DNA of 39,276 nucleotides from Acidimicrobiia bacterium (GTDB taxonomy: Bacteria; Actinomycetota; Acidimicrobiia; Acidimicrobiales; Aldehydirespiratoraceae): positions 23,254 to 62,529 of the forward strand of contig JAGWAO010000019.1 in NCBI GenBank assembly GCA_021296315.1, written 5' to 3'. The notes under the pieces are model-generated. The model did no database searches and had not been told where the DNA came from. It saw only the letters and a program-made list of their open reading frames with translations. The position numbers were made by a program, and so were the translations under genes. Every line of letters begins with the position of its first letter. The stretch's first letter is position 1. Shown here one piece after another: positions 9,756 to 17,825 of this stretch.

Positions 9756-10841
9756 GTGTCGCTCGGGCCACTGCCCGCGGGCGATCTGCTCGCCTTGACG
9801 GCCGCGCTGGTGGACGTCCCCTCGGAGAGTAATGCCGAGGAGCTGATCACCGACCTGATCGAGGCCGACCTGCAACAGACTCCACACCTGAGCGTGGAGC
9901 GCGTCGGCGACAACCTCGTGGCCCGAACCCGACTCGGCCGGGGACGGCGCATCCTGCTGGCCGGCCACACCGACACCGTGCCGGCCAACGGCAATGCTGA
10001 GGCCCGAGTCGAGGGGGATGTGCTCTGGGGCCTGGGAGCGGCCGACATGAAGGGCGGCATAGCGGTGATGCTGACGCTGGCCCGGGCCGTTGTCGCGCCG
10101 GCCGTCGACGTCACCTACGTGTTCTATGCTCGCGAAGAGGTCGACGCGGCCGACAACGGCCTGCTGGAGGTGGCTGCGGCCCGTCCCGGCCTTCTCCAGG
10201 CCGACGTGGCCCTGCTGGGGGAGCCGACGGCGGGCGCGGTGGAGGCTGGCTGCCAGGGCACGATGCGGCTCAAGGTGACGCTGGCGGGGGAGCGGGCTCA
10301 CACCGCCCGCGCATGGATGGGCCGCAACGCCATACACCGGCTCGCGGAGGTGCTGGCCACGGTGTCGACCTACGAGGCCCGGCGCCCCGTGGTGGAGGGT
10401 TGCGAGTACCGCGAGGGCCTGCAGGCGGTGGCTGTGAGCGGCGGGGTGGCGGGCAACGTCGTGCCCGACTCCGCGACCTTGACGCTGAACCACCGGTTCG
10501 CGCCCGACCGGACCCCTGAGCAGGCTGAGGAGCACGTGCGGTCGCTTCTTGAGAGCGTGCTTGATGCCAGTGACACGGTGGAGCTGACCGATATGGCCCC
10601 GGCGGCCTCCCCCGGCCTCGGCGACCCGTTTCTAGCCGGTCTGGTTCGGCGCACCGGTGCGCCGGTGAGGGCCAAGCTGGGCTGGACCGACGCGGCATTC
10701 TTCGCGGCGCGCGGCGTGCCTGCGTCGAACTTCGGCCCTGGCGATCCCCGGTTGGCTCACACGGCGGGAGAGCGTGTGCACCGAAACGAACTCGTCTCGG
10801 TGCACGCCGCACTCGAGGGTCTGCTGATAGACGGCGTCTGA
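9756..10841 (+). CDS. dapE: Succinyl-diaminopimelate desuccinylase
   Basis: M20 peptidase motifs LLAGHTDTVPANGN, WGLGAADMKGG, GEPTAGAVEAGCQG; GTG start 1 nt after dapD stop. Confidence 0.92.
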   Translation: MSLGPLPAGDLLALTAALVDVPSESNAEELITDLIEADLQQTPHLSVERVGDNLVARTRLGRGRRILLAGHTDTVPANGNAEARVEGDVLWGLGAADMKGGIAVMLTLARAVVAPAVDVTYVFYAREEVDAADNGLLEVAAARPGLLQADVALLGEPTAGAVEAGCQGTMRLKVTLAGERAHTARAWMGRNAIHRLAEVLATVSTYEARRPVVEGCEYREGLQAVAVSGGVAGNVVPDSATLTLNHRFAPDRTPEQAEEHVRSLLESVLDASDTVELTDMAPAASPGLGDPFLAGLVRRTGAPVRAKLGWTDAAFFAARGVPASNFGPGDPRLAHTAGERVHRNELVSVHAALEGLLIDGV

Positions 10842-10872
10842 ACGTCGCGGACGGTGCGGCTGAAGACGGTGC

Positions 10873-11517
10873 CTAGTACCGCCGCATCATGGTGACGACC
10901 CTGCCGTAGACGGTCACCTCGTCCGGCGCGAATTCCATGGGCTCCAGCAACTCGTTGGCCGGCTCGAGCACGATCCGCCCGTGGCCCCGTCGCAGCGTCT
11001 TCACCGTGGCCTCGTCGCCGGGGATTCCCGCCACCACGACCTCGCCGTTCTCGGCGGTGCTCTGGGCCCGGCACACGACGTAGTCGCCGTCGAGGATGCC
11101 GGCGTCGATCATCGAGTCGCCGCGCACCCGGAGCATGAAGAGGTCGCCCTCACCCGTCAGGTCGGCCGGCATCGGCACCAGCTCCTCCACGTTCTCCGCG
11201 GCGAGCACGCCGGAGCCCGCGGCCACCTCGCCCACGAGGGGAACATGGCGCACCGGGCGGCGATCGAGCGCGGCTCCCGAGTTCTCGTCGTAGCGGACCT
11301 CGATGGCCCGGGGCCGGGTGGGATCGACCCGCAGGTAGCCGGCCGAGTCGAGCACGTCGATGTGGGCCTTGACCGAGGCCGGGGACTTCAGCCCTACCTC
11401 CGACGCGATCTCCCGGATCGAGGGCGGGTAGCCGTGAACCCGCTGATGCTCCACGATCGCGTCGAGAATCTGGCGGCGACGGGCGGTGAGCGGCTTCCGG
11501 TTGGCCGGCGGCGTCAT
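10873..11517 (-). CDS. lexA: LexA repressor
   Basis: LTARRRQILDAIVEHQRVHGYPPSIREIASEVGLKSPASVKAHI HTH, VPLVGEVAAGSG, GDSMIDAGI; start ATG 11517 by homology. Confidence 0.97.
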   Translation of the reverse strand: MTPPANRKPLTARRRQILDAIVEHQRVHGYPPSIREIASEVGLKSPASVKAHIDVLDSAGYLRVDPTRPRAIEVRYDENSGAALDRRPVRHVPLVGEVAAGSGVLAAENVEELVPMPADLTGEGDLFMLRVRGDSMIDAGILDGDYVVCRAQSTAENGEVVVAGIPGDEATVKTLRRGHGRIVLEPANELLEPMEFAPDEVTVYGRVVTMMRRY

Positions 11518-11554
11518 GACGAATCTCCGATCTCGGGGGTTCGGGTGGGTATGC

Positions 11555-11566
11555 GAACAGATGTTC
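11555..11566. promoter_or_regulatory. SOS (LexA) box
   Basis: GAACAGATGTTC in lexA/LysM intergenic region; matches the Gram-positive consensus GAACNNNNGTTC. Confidence 0.85.
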
Positions 11567-11579
11567 GCTATAGTGCAAC

Positions 11580-11594
11580 CGAACATTAGTTCGA
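11580..11594. promoter_or_regulatory. Second SOS (LexA) box
   Basis: CGAACATTAGTTCGA, perfect GAACNNNNGTTC with flanking C/G; adjacent to minus-strand TATAAT at 11604-11599. Confidence 0.88.
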
Positions 11595-11642
11595 TCACAT
11601 TATACGAGGCCCACGGGCACATGGGGGGAGGAACCCGTACAC

Positions 11643-12191
11643 ATGTTTGCGGAACACGCGTTCGATGTCAAGCATCTGGGGCGTCTCGGAAGAATCCATC
11701 CCGATGTCACACCCCCGCGGGAGGATGGCGGCATGGAAGCTTCTTGGCCGCCTGACCTCGCGTTGGTCCCCTCCGGTGTCTCGGCAGAACCGGCAAACGG
11801 GCAGTCCGTGCGGCTGCCGGAGGCGGTGTACCGCCGCCGCCGGCTGGCCGTGGCCATGATCGTGGTTGCAGCCTTGGCGCTGGTGCTGGCCCTGGCCCGA
11901 CCCGATCGGGTACCGCCGGGCGAGGCCAACCCCTGGTCCTCGACGGTCGACGCCTCGCTCCCGGCCGAGCTGCCCGGCGTCTACGTGGTGCAGCCGGGCG
12001 ACACGCTGTGGGACATCGCCCTGGCCATAGCGCCGGGTGATCCCAGGGCTCTGGTCCACGATCTGGCCGAGTCGTCCGGCGGTGCCGCGCTGGAGCCGGG
12101 CCAGCAGATCGTGATCGATGCCTCGGCGCTCTCGGATGACCCGGATGGGGCGAACCGGAAGCTCGGTCAGCAGGCCGTCGCCGACAGGTAA
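11643..12191 (+). CDS. Membrane-anchored LysM-domain protein divergent from lexA (candidate SOS cell-division regulator, YneA/ChiZ position)
   Basis: Single TM LAVAMIVVAALALVLALA then YVVQPGDTLWDIALAI...LEPGQQIVI LysM-like; upstream GGGAGG; divergent from lexA. Confidence 0.8.
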   Translation: MFAEHAFDVKHLGRLGRIHPDVTPPREDGGMEASWPPDLALVPSGVSAEPANGQSVRLPEAVYRRRRLAVAMIVVAALALVLALARPDRVPPGEANPWSSTVDASLPAELPGVYVVQPGDTLWDIALAIAPGDPRALVHDLAESSGGAALEPGQQIVIDASALSDDPDGANRKLGQQAVADR

Positions 12192-12925
12192 CGCACGAAC
12201 AGCGTGCCGGAGGCTTCGAGAAGATGGTCGATGGACAGGTCAATAGGCACGGTCCGCAGAGATCCGTGCACGATCCGGGGGCTGGCTCCCCCTGCCACCA
12301 GCGGCGCGATCGACAGGCACAGCTCGTCGATCACCCCGGCGTCGGCGAGCTGTCCGTTGAACGACGGGCCTCCCTCCGACAGGACGACTCCGGCGCCTCG
12401 GCGGTCCAGTTCGGCGAGGATCTCGGCCGGTTGGGGCCGGGCCGAGGCCAGTCTCACCACCTCGGCGACGGATTCGAGCGCCTCGACCGCTCCGGCCGCG
12501 GCGTCCCGGCCGGTGAGGATCAGCGGAGGGTCGTCGTCGGGGTGCTGTTCGGCGAACAGCGGCAGGCCCAGGCCGAGGTCCAGGCTGCCGCTCACGACGG
12601 CCAGCCTGGGACGGTCGGCGCGTCCGGCCGCGCGCCGCGCTCGCCGGGACGCGGCTCCCGGCCGGGGCAGGCCGTAGCGCTCGGCTCGCACCGTGCCGGC
12701 CGCGGCCAAGATCCAGTCGGCGCAGGCCCGCACGGCCGAGAACACGGCCTCATCGGCGGGGTTGCCGAGCGCCCCGCTGGTTCCGTCGACCGCGATGGCA
12801 CCGTCGGCCGAGGCGATCATGTTGATCATCAGCCACGGCCGTCCCGACGGCTTGGGTCTCGGCAGAGACGGGTAGAACTCCATCGGATCGACTTCGGCGA
12901 CCGGTCCCGGCAGAAGCCTTCGCAC
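12167..12925 (-). CDS. Pyrimidine reductase family protein (RibD C-terminal / DHFR-like)
   Basis: MRRLLPGPVAEVDP...RPWLMINMIASADGAIAVDGTSGALGN...GGPSFNGQL; GTG start 12925. Confidence 0.85.
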   Translation of the reverse strand: MRRLLPGPVAEVDPMEFYPSLPRPKPSGRPWLMINMIASADGAIAVDGTSGALGNPADEAVFSAVRACADWILAAAGTVRAERYGLPRPGAASRRARRAAGRADRPRLAVVSGSLDLGLGLPLFAEQHPDDDPPLILTGRDAAAGAVEALESVAEVVRLASARPQPAEILAELDRRGAGVVLSEGGPSFNGQLADAGVIDELCLSIAPLVAGGASPRIVHGSLRTVPIDLSIDHLLEASGTLFVRYLSATAC

Positions 12926-13008
12926 GATCAGACGGTACCGCCCCGGCGGGGTCCAGCCCCGCGAGCGGTTCTCTACAGGCTGACGGGAATCTCTGGACGG
13001 CCGGCGCG

Positions 13009-13032
13009 GCTGTGCACAGTGCTGTGCACAGC
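13009..13032. promoter_or_regulatory. Tandem dyad upstream of nrdJ, candidate operator
   Basis: GCTGTGCACAGTGCTGTGCACAGC: two CTGTGCACAG palindromes separated by TG. Confidence 0.5.
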
Positions 13033-13142
13033 AATCCAGAGGTTGTTCCACAGTCTCGCCGCCGGGGGCGGCAGCGGACGTCGTAGGGTCTCGAGGGGGA
13101 TGCCCGTGGCGCGCTCAGATAGAATTTCAGTGAGGTAATCCG

Positions 13143-15911
13143 ATGACTCTGGCCTCCGAGCGGAACAGTCTCCTTGCCGGCACCGACCTCCCGCCAGACG
13201 GGGAGGACGTGGCGGACGACCCGGCGAGCAGCATCGCCTGGGAGCGGCGCGACGCGCGCCTGCTCGACCACAGCGACGGATCGGTCGCATTCGAACAGGC
13301 GGGGGTGGAGGTTCCGGCCACCTGGTCGCAGAACGCCACCAACATCCTGGCCCAGAAGTACTTCCGCGGGGCCCTCGGCACACCGGAGAGGGAGTGGTCG
13401 CTGAGGCAGGTGGTGGACCGCATCGTCGGCACCATCGTGCGATGGGGCGACGGCGACGGCTACTTCGCCGACGGGTCGGAGGTGTCGCTGTTCCGAGCCG
13501 AGCTGTCGCACCTGCTGTACACGCAGAAGGCAGCCTTCAACTCCCCGGTGTGGTTCAACATCGGAGTGGCCGGGGTTCCCCAGCAGGCCTCGGCGTGCTT
13601 CATCCTGTCGGTGGACGACACCATGGAGTCGATCCTGGAGTGGTACGCCGAGGAGGGCCGCATCTTCAAGGGCGGCTCCGGCGCGGGTGTGAACCTGTCG
13701 CGCATTCGGGCCAGCACCGAGCCGCTGAGCGGCGGGGGCACCGCGTCGGGCCCGGTGAGCTTCATGCGGGGCGCAGACGCTTCGGCGGGCACCATCAAGT
13801 CGGGTGGCAAGACGCGGCGGGCCGCCAAGATGGTGGTCCTCGACGCCGACCATCCCGACATCGAGAACTTCATCTGGTGCAAGGCCCGAGAGGAGCGCAA
13901 GTCGCGGGCGCTGGCCGCGGCCGGCTTTGACATGGGCGTCGACGGCGTCGACAGCGACTCCGTGCAGTACCAGAACGCCAACAACTCGGTGCGAGTCAGC
14001 GACGAGTTCATGCAGGCCGTGCTCGACGGCCGCGATTGGGATCTCACCGCCCGCACCGACGGTGCGGTGCTGAAGCGGGTGCCGGCGCGCTCGATCCTGC
14101 GACAGATGGCCGAGGCCTCCTGGGAGTGCGCCGATCCCGGCGTGCAGTTCGAGACCACCATCAACCGCTGGCACACGGCCGCAGCCACCGGCCCCATCAC
14201 AGCCAGCAACCCGTGTTCGGAGTACGTCCACCTCGACGACAGCGCCTGCAACCTGGCCTCGATCAACCTGCTGAGCTTTCTCGACGACGGCGGCATTTTC
14301 GACTTCGCCGGGTTCCGCCGGGCGGTGCAGGTGGTGTTCGCGGCCCAGGAGATCCTCGTCGGCCACGCCGACTATCCGACGCCGGCCATTGCCGACACCA
14401 CGAGGGCCTTCCGCCAGATCGGCCTGGGCTATGCGAATCTCGGGGCGCTGCTGATGGCCCTGGGCCTGCCCTACGACTCCGACCAGGGCCGGGCCGTGGC
14501 CGCCGCCATCACCGCGCTGATGACGGGCGAGGCCTATCTCACTTCGACCCGGCTGGCCGAGCGCATGGGTCCGTTCGCCGGCTTCCACGCCAACCGCGAG
14601 CACATGCTGCGTGTGCTCGAACAGCACCGGAGCGCGACGGCTTCCATAGACGAGGAACTCGTGCCCTCGGATCTGCTCGAGGCCGCGCAGCTGGCGTGGG
14701 ACGAGGCCTGCGAGCGGGCCGACCGCCACGGCGTGCGCAACAGCCAGGCGACCGTGCTGGCGCCCACCGGCACCATCGGGCTGCTCATGGACTGCGACAC
14801 CACCGGCATCGAGCCCGACCTCGGGTTGGTCAAGTCCAAGCGCCTGGTCGGGGGCGGAACCATGGAGATCGTCAATACGACCGTCCCGAGAGCGCTGCGG
14901 CGGCTCGGCTACAGCCAGGAGCAGACCGATCGGATCGGGGCCCACATCGCCGAGCACAACACGGTGGAGGGCGCGCCCGTCGAGCCCGAGCACCGGGACG
15001 TCTTCTCCTGCTCGCTGGGCGACAATGCCATCAGCGCCTCAGGGCACGTCAAGATGATGGCTGCGGTGCAGCCATTCCTGTCCGGTGCCATCTCCAAGAC
15101 CGTGAACATGCCGGCATCCTCGACCGCCGACGACGTCGAGCAGCTGCTCATCGACGCCTGGCGGCTCGGCCTCAAGTCGGTGGCGATCTACCGCGACAGC
15201 TCCAAGGTGGCCCAGCCCCTCACCGTCGGAGACGGCGGGGCCTCCGCCGGTGCCGATGCCCCCTCCCCGGAGGCGGGCGTTCGGTTGGAGGGCGGATTGA
15301 CGCCGGAGCCGGTGCGCCGGCGACTGCCCAGGTCGCGCCGGTCTCGCACCTTCGAGTTCCGCGTGGCCGACTGCAAGGGATTCGCCACGGTGGGGGAGTA
15401 TCCCGACGGCCGGCCCGGCGAGATCTTCGTGAAGGTCTCCAAGCAGGGCTCGACCCTGGCCGGCATCATGGACGCGTTCGCCATCTCGCTCAGCCACGGC
15501 CTGCAGTACGGAGTCCCGTTGAGCGCCTTCGTGGAGACGTTCGTGGGTGTCCGGTTCGAGCCGGCCGGCATCACCGACGACCCCGACATCCGGATCGCCA
15601 CCAGCCTCATGGACTACCTGTTCCGCAAGCTGGCGGTGATGTACCTGACCCCCGCAGAGAGGGCCGCGCTGGGGGTCTACACCACCGGCGAGCGCACCCA
15701 GCCCACCCTGCCCGGCGTGGAGGAACAGGTCACCGCCACCGAGCAGGGGCATGACCTTCCGCCCGATCCGCCCTCGATCCCCTCGCCCGCGCAGTTGATA
15801 GCCCAACTCGCGCTGGACGCGCCGTTCTGCATGACCTGCGGCGTTCCCATGCGTCGGGCCGGCTCGTGCTACGTGTGCGCCGACTGCGGCGCCACCAGCG
15901 GCTGCAGCTGA
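13143..15911 (+). CDS. nrdJ: Vitamin B12-dependent (class II) ribonucleotide reductase
   Basis: FNSPVWFNIGV, FKGGSGAGVNLS, NPCSEY, ATVLAPTGTIGLLMDCDTTGIEPD, C-terminal Cys-rich tail. Confidence 0.96.
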   Translation: MTLASERNSLLAGTDLPPDGEDVADDPASSIAWERRDARLLDHSDGSVAFEQAGVEVPATWSQNATNILAQKYFRGALGTPEREWSLRQVVDRIVGTIVRWGDGDGYFADGSEVSLFRAELSHLLYTQKAAFNSPVWFNIGVAGVPQQASACFILSVDDTMESILEWYAEEGRIFKGGSGAGVNLSRIRASTEPLSGGGTASGPVSFMRGADASAGTIKSGGKTRRAAKMVVLDADHPDIENFIWCKAREERKSRALAAAGFDMGVDGVDSDSVQYQNANNSVRVSDEFMQAVLDGRDWDLTARTDGAVLKRVPARSILRQMAEASWECADPGVQFETTINRWHTAAATGPITASNPCSEYVHLDDSACNLASINLLSFLDDGGIFDFAGFRRAVQVVFAAQEILVGHADYPTPAIADTTRAFRQIGLGYANLGALLMALGLPYDSDQGRAVAAAITALMTGEAYLTSTRLAERMGPFAGFHANREHMLRVLEQHRSATASIDEELVPSDLLEAAQLAWDEACERADRHGVRNSQATVLAPTGTIGLLMDCDTTGIEPDLGLVKSKRLVGGGTMEIVNTTVPRALRRLGYSQEQTDRIGAHIAEHNTVEGAPVEPEHRDVFSCSLGDNAISASGHVKMMAAVQPFLSGAISKTVNMPASSTADDVEQLLIDAWRLGLKSVAIYRDSSKVAQPLTVGDGGASAGADAPSPEAGVRLEGGLTPEPVRRRLPRSRRSRTFEFRVADCKGFATVGEYPDGRPGEIFVKVSKQGSTLAGIMDAFAISLSHGLQYGVPLSAFVETFVGVRFEPAGITDDPDIRIATSLMDYLFRKLAVMYLTPAERAALGVYTTGERTQPTLPGVEEQVTATEQGHDLPPDPPSIPSPAQLIAQLALDAPFCMTCGVPMRRAGSCYVCADCGATSGCS

Positions 15912-15920
15912 CGTCAGCTG
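15905..15920. terminator. 16-bp perfect palindrome spanning both stop codons of convergent nrdJ and SnoaL genes
   Basis: CAGCTGACGTCAGCTG; nrdJ TGA at 15909-15911 and minus-strand TGA at 15916-15914. Confidence 0.4.
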
Positions 15921-16381
15921 TCCTCGGCCTCGGCCGCGAGGTCCTTCTTGCGGCCCAGGTAGTTCTTGATCATCTCGCCGAAGCGGGCCGGGTTGTACAC
16001 GTCCTCCTCGTAGCTCCAGAGGCCGTTGCCCGCGTACTTGAGCAGCGTGAAGTTGTACTCCTGGTGCAGGGACCCGTCGCCGGGGTCGGCCATGCGGTTC
16101 CATACGTGGCAAACCAGCCATCCCCGCTCCTCGTCGATGATGTACCACTCGATGGGGAAGTGGATCATCTCGTTGTTGGGCCACTGGCTCATGGTGGACT
16201 GGATCCAGTTGTAGATGGCCTCGCGCCCGCCCATGGTGCCGAAGTGGTGCTCGATGTAGGTGGCGTCCTCGGTGAAGAGGTCGGCCCACTCGCGCCAGTT
16301 CCCGCTGGTGCCGGCCTTCAGGGCCGTCTCCTGGTAGTGAGCGAACGCCTCCTCGATCTCAGCTCGGCTCCATCGGCTCAT
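15914..16381 (-). CDS. SnoaL-like / nuclear transport factor 2 family protein
   Basis: WREWADLFTEDATYIEHHFGTMGGREAIYNWI; NTF2-like fold pattern; ATG 16381. Confidence 0.8.
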   Translation of the reverse strand: MSRWSRAEIEEAFAHYQETALKAGTSGNWREWADLFTEDATYIEHHFGTMGGREAIYNWIQSTMSQWPNNEMIHFPIEWYIIDEERGWLVCHVWNRMADPGDGSLHQEYNFTLLKYAGNGLWSYEEDVYNPARFGEMIKNYLGRKKDLAAEAEDS

Positions 16382-16902
16382 GGTTGCTGCTCCTTGTCGG
16401 TGGGTTGACCGTCTGCTGCGGGGTTGCTGCGGGGCAGCTCGAAGCGTAGGTGGCCGCTCAGGTCGCCCACGAGGTCGACAAGGAAGGTGCGCTCGGTGAA
16501 GCGCCACCGTCCGTCGATGCGGGTGAGGGTGTCGTGGTAGCGACCGGTGATGATCGTCTGCATCGGCGAGCCTTCCACCTGCTGCAGCACGGTGTAGACC
16601 GAGCGCACCCGGGCGACGTCTCCGTCGATCTCGACTATGGGATTGGTGGTGAGATGCCGGGTGCGGGGGGTGCCGTCGGAGTAGATCGTCACCGAGGACC
16701 GGTAACTCTCTGCGATGGCGGCCGCGCCCGCCGGTCCCGGCGCGCCCTGGGTGCCGTAGCGGAATGTGCAGTGCTCCATGAGTTCGCCGATTTCCGTGAA
16801 GCGGCCCGCGTCGATCAGCTCGGCGTAGCGGAACAACTCGTTGGTGATCGCGGTGACGTCGTAGGGGTCCATTGTCTCCGGACCGTAGTATCGGTCGGGC
16901 AT
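16378..16902 (-). CDS. SnoaL-like / NTF2 family protein; start may be 16872
   Basis: MDPYDVTAITNELFRYAELIDAGRFTEIGELM...YHDTLTRIDGRWRFTERTF; overlaps the start of the downstream SnoaL gene by 4 nt. Confidence 0.82.
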   Translation of the reverse strand: MPDRYYGPETMDPYDVTAITNELFRYAELIDAGRFTEIGELMEHCTFRYGTQGAPGPAGAAAIAESYRSSVTIYSDGTPRTRHLTTNPIVEIDGDVARVRSVYTVLQQVEGSPMQTIITGRYHDTLTRIDGRWRFTERTFLVDLVGDLSGHLRFELPRSNPAADGQPTDKEQQP

Positions 16903-17809
16903 GGCGCGCCTCCCGCTGCTCTCTCCGCGCACGCTCTGGCGTGAGGCTCTCTCCTTCGTCGCCGACCTGCGCCGCGAGTGGTCCCGGGCCCGGGTAGGCG
17001 GCCTGTCGGCCGAGATCGCCTTCTTCGGCCTTCTCGGACTGTTCCCGGCGGTGATCGTGTTCGCAGCCGCTCTCGGCTCGCTCGATGTCGTGATCGGGGC
17101 GGGCGCGGCCGCCGACACCGAGCAATGGCTCCTGGACCGGGTGGTTGAGACGTTCGGCAGCGACAACACGCTGAGAGCCACGGTCGAGGAGCTGTTCGAC
17201 CGCTCCAACGCCGGGCTGATCACCGCCGGTGTGGTCCTGACCGTGTACGCGTCCTCGCGCGGCTTCACCGCCGTGGTCGGCGCCCTGGACGTCACCTACG
17301 GCCACGAGTACCGCAGGAACTGGCTCTCCACCCGGGTCATGGGCTTCGTGCTGACCCTGTTCACGGTGCTGGTGTCGGCCCTGGTGGCTGCCATGGTCGT
17401 GGTCGGCCCTCTGCTCGGCGGCGGAGAGGAGCTGGCCGACCGCTTTGGGGCCGGCTCCGCCTTCACCACCGCGTGGGACTGGTTCCGCTGGCCGGTCGTG
17501 TGCGTGGTGGTGGTCTGCTGGGCTGCCTCCATCTACCACTTCGCTCCCCGCCGCCGCACCCCGTGGCGCAGCGACCTGCCCGGGGCGGTCGTCGGCACCG
17601 TGTGGTGGCTCGCGGTGTCGCTCGGCTTCCGGGTGTACCTCGATGCAGCGGCCAGTGGGATGAACGCCGTGTTCGGACTGCTGGGAGGGGCTCTCATCCT
17701 GCTGGTCTGGCTCTATCTGCTGGCCATGGGCCTGCTCGTCGGTGCCGAGATCAACGGCGTGCTCAACGATCGTCGCGGCCTGAGCACCGAGACAGAATCC
17801 GCCCGGTAG
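16901..17809 (+). CDS. YihY/BrkB family membrane protein
   Basis: Multiple TM segments, AFFGLLGLFPAVIVFAAALG, LIWLYLLAMGLLVGAEINGVL-like C-terminus. Confidence 0.88.
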   Translation: MARLPLLSPRTLWREALSFVADLRREWSRARVGGLSAEIAFFGLLGLFPAVIVFAAALGSLDVVIGAGAAADTEQWLLDRVVETFGSDNTLRATVEELFDRSNAGLITAGVVLTVYASSRGFTAVVGALDVTYGHEYRRNWLSTRVMGFVLTLFTVLVSALVAAMVVVGPLLGGGEELADRFGAGSAFTTAWDWFRWPVVCVVVVCWAASIYHFAPRRRTPWRSDLPGAVVGTVWWLAVSLGFRVYLDAAASGMNAVFGLLGGALILLVWLYLLAMGLLVGAEINGVLNDRRGLSTETESAR

Positions 17810-17825
17810 GGATATTCTCGCTGGC

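Noticed and set aside
12960-13142. Cobalamin riboswitch upstream of nrdJ
   Set aside because: nrdJ is B12-dependent, but the leader is short and I see no B12-box-like sequence; only the CTGTGCACAG dyad is supported.
12750-14993. 747-aa minus-strand ORF
   Set aside because: Antisense to nrdJ; His/Gly/Arg-rich low-quality composition with no recognisable motif.
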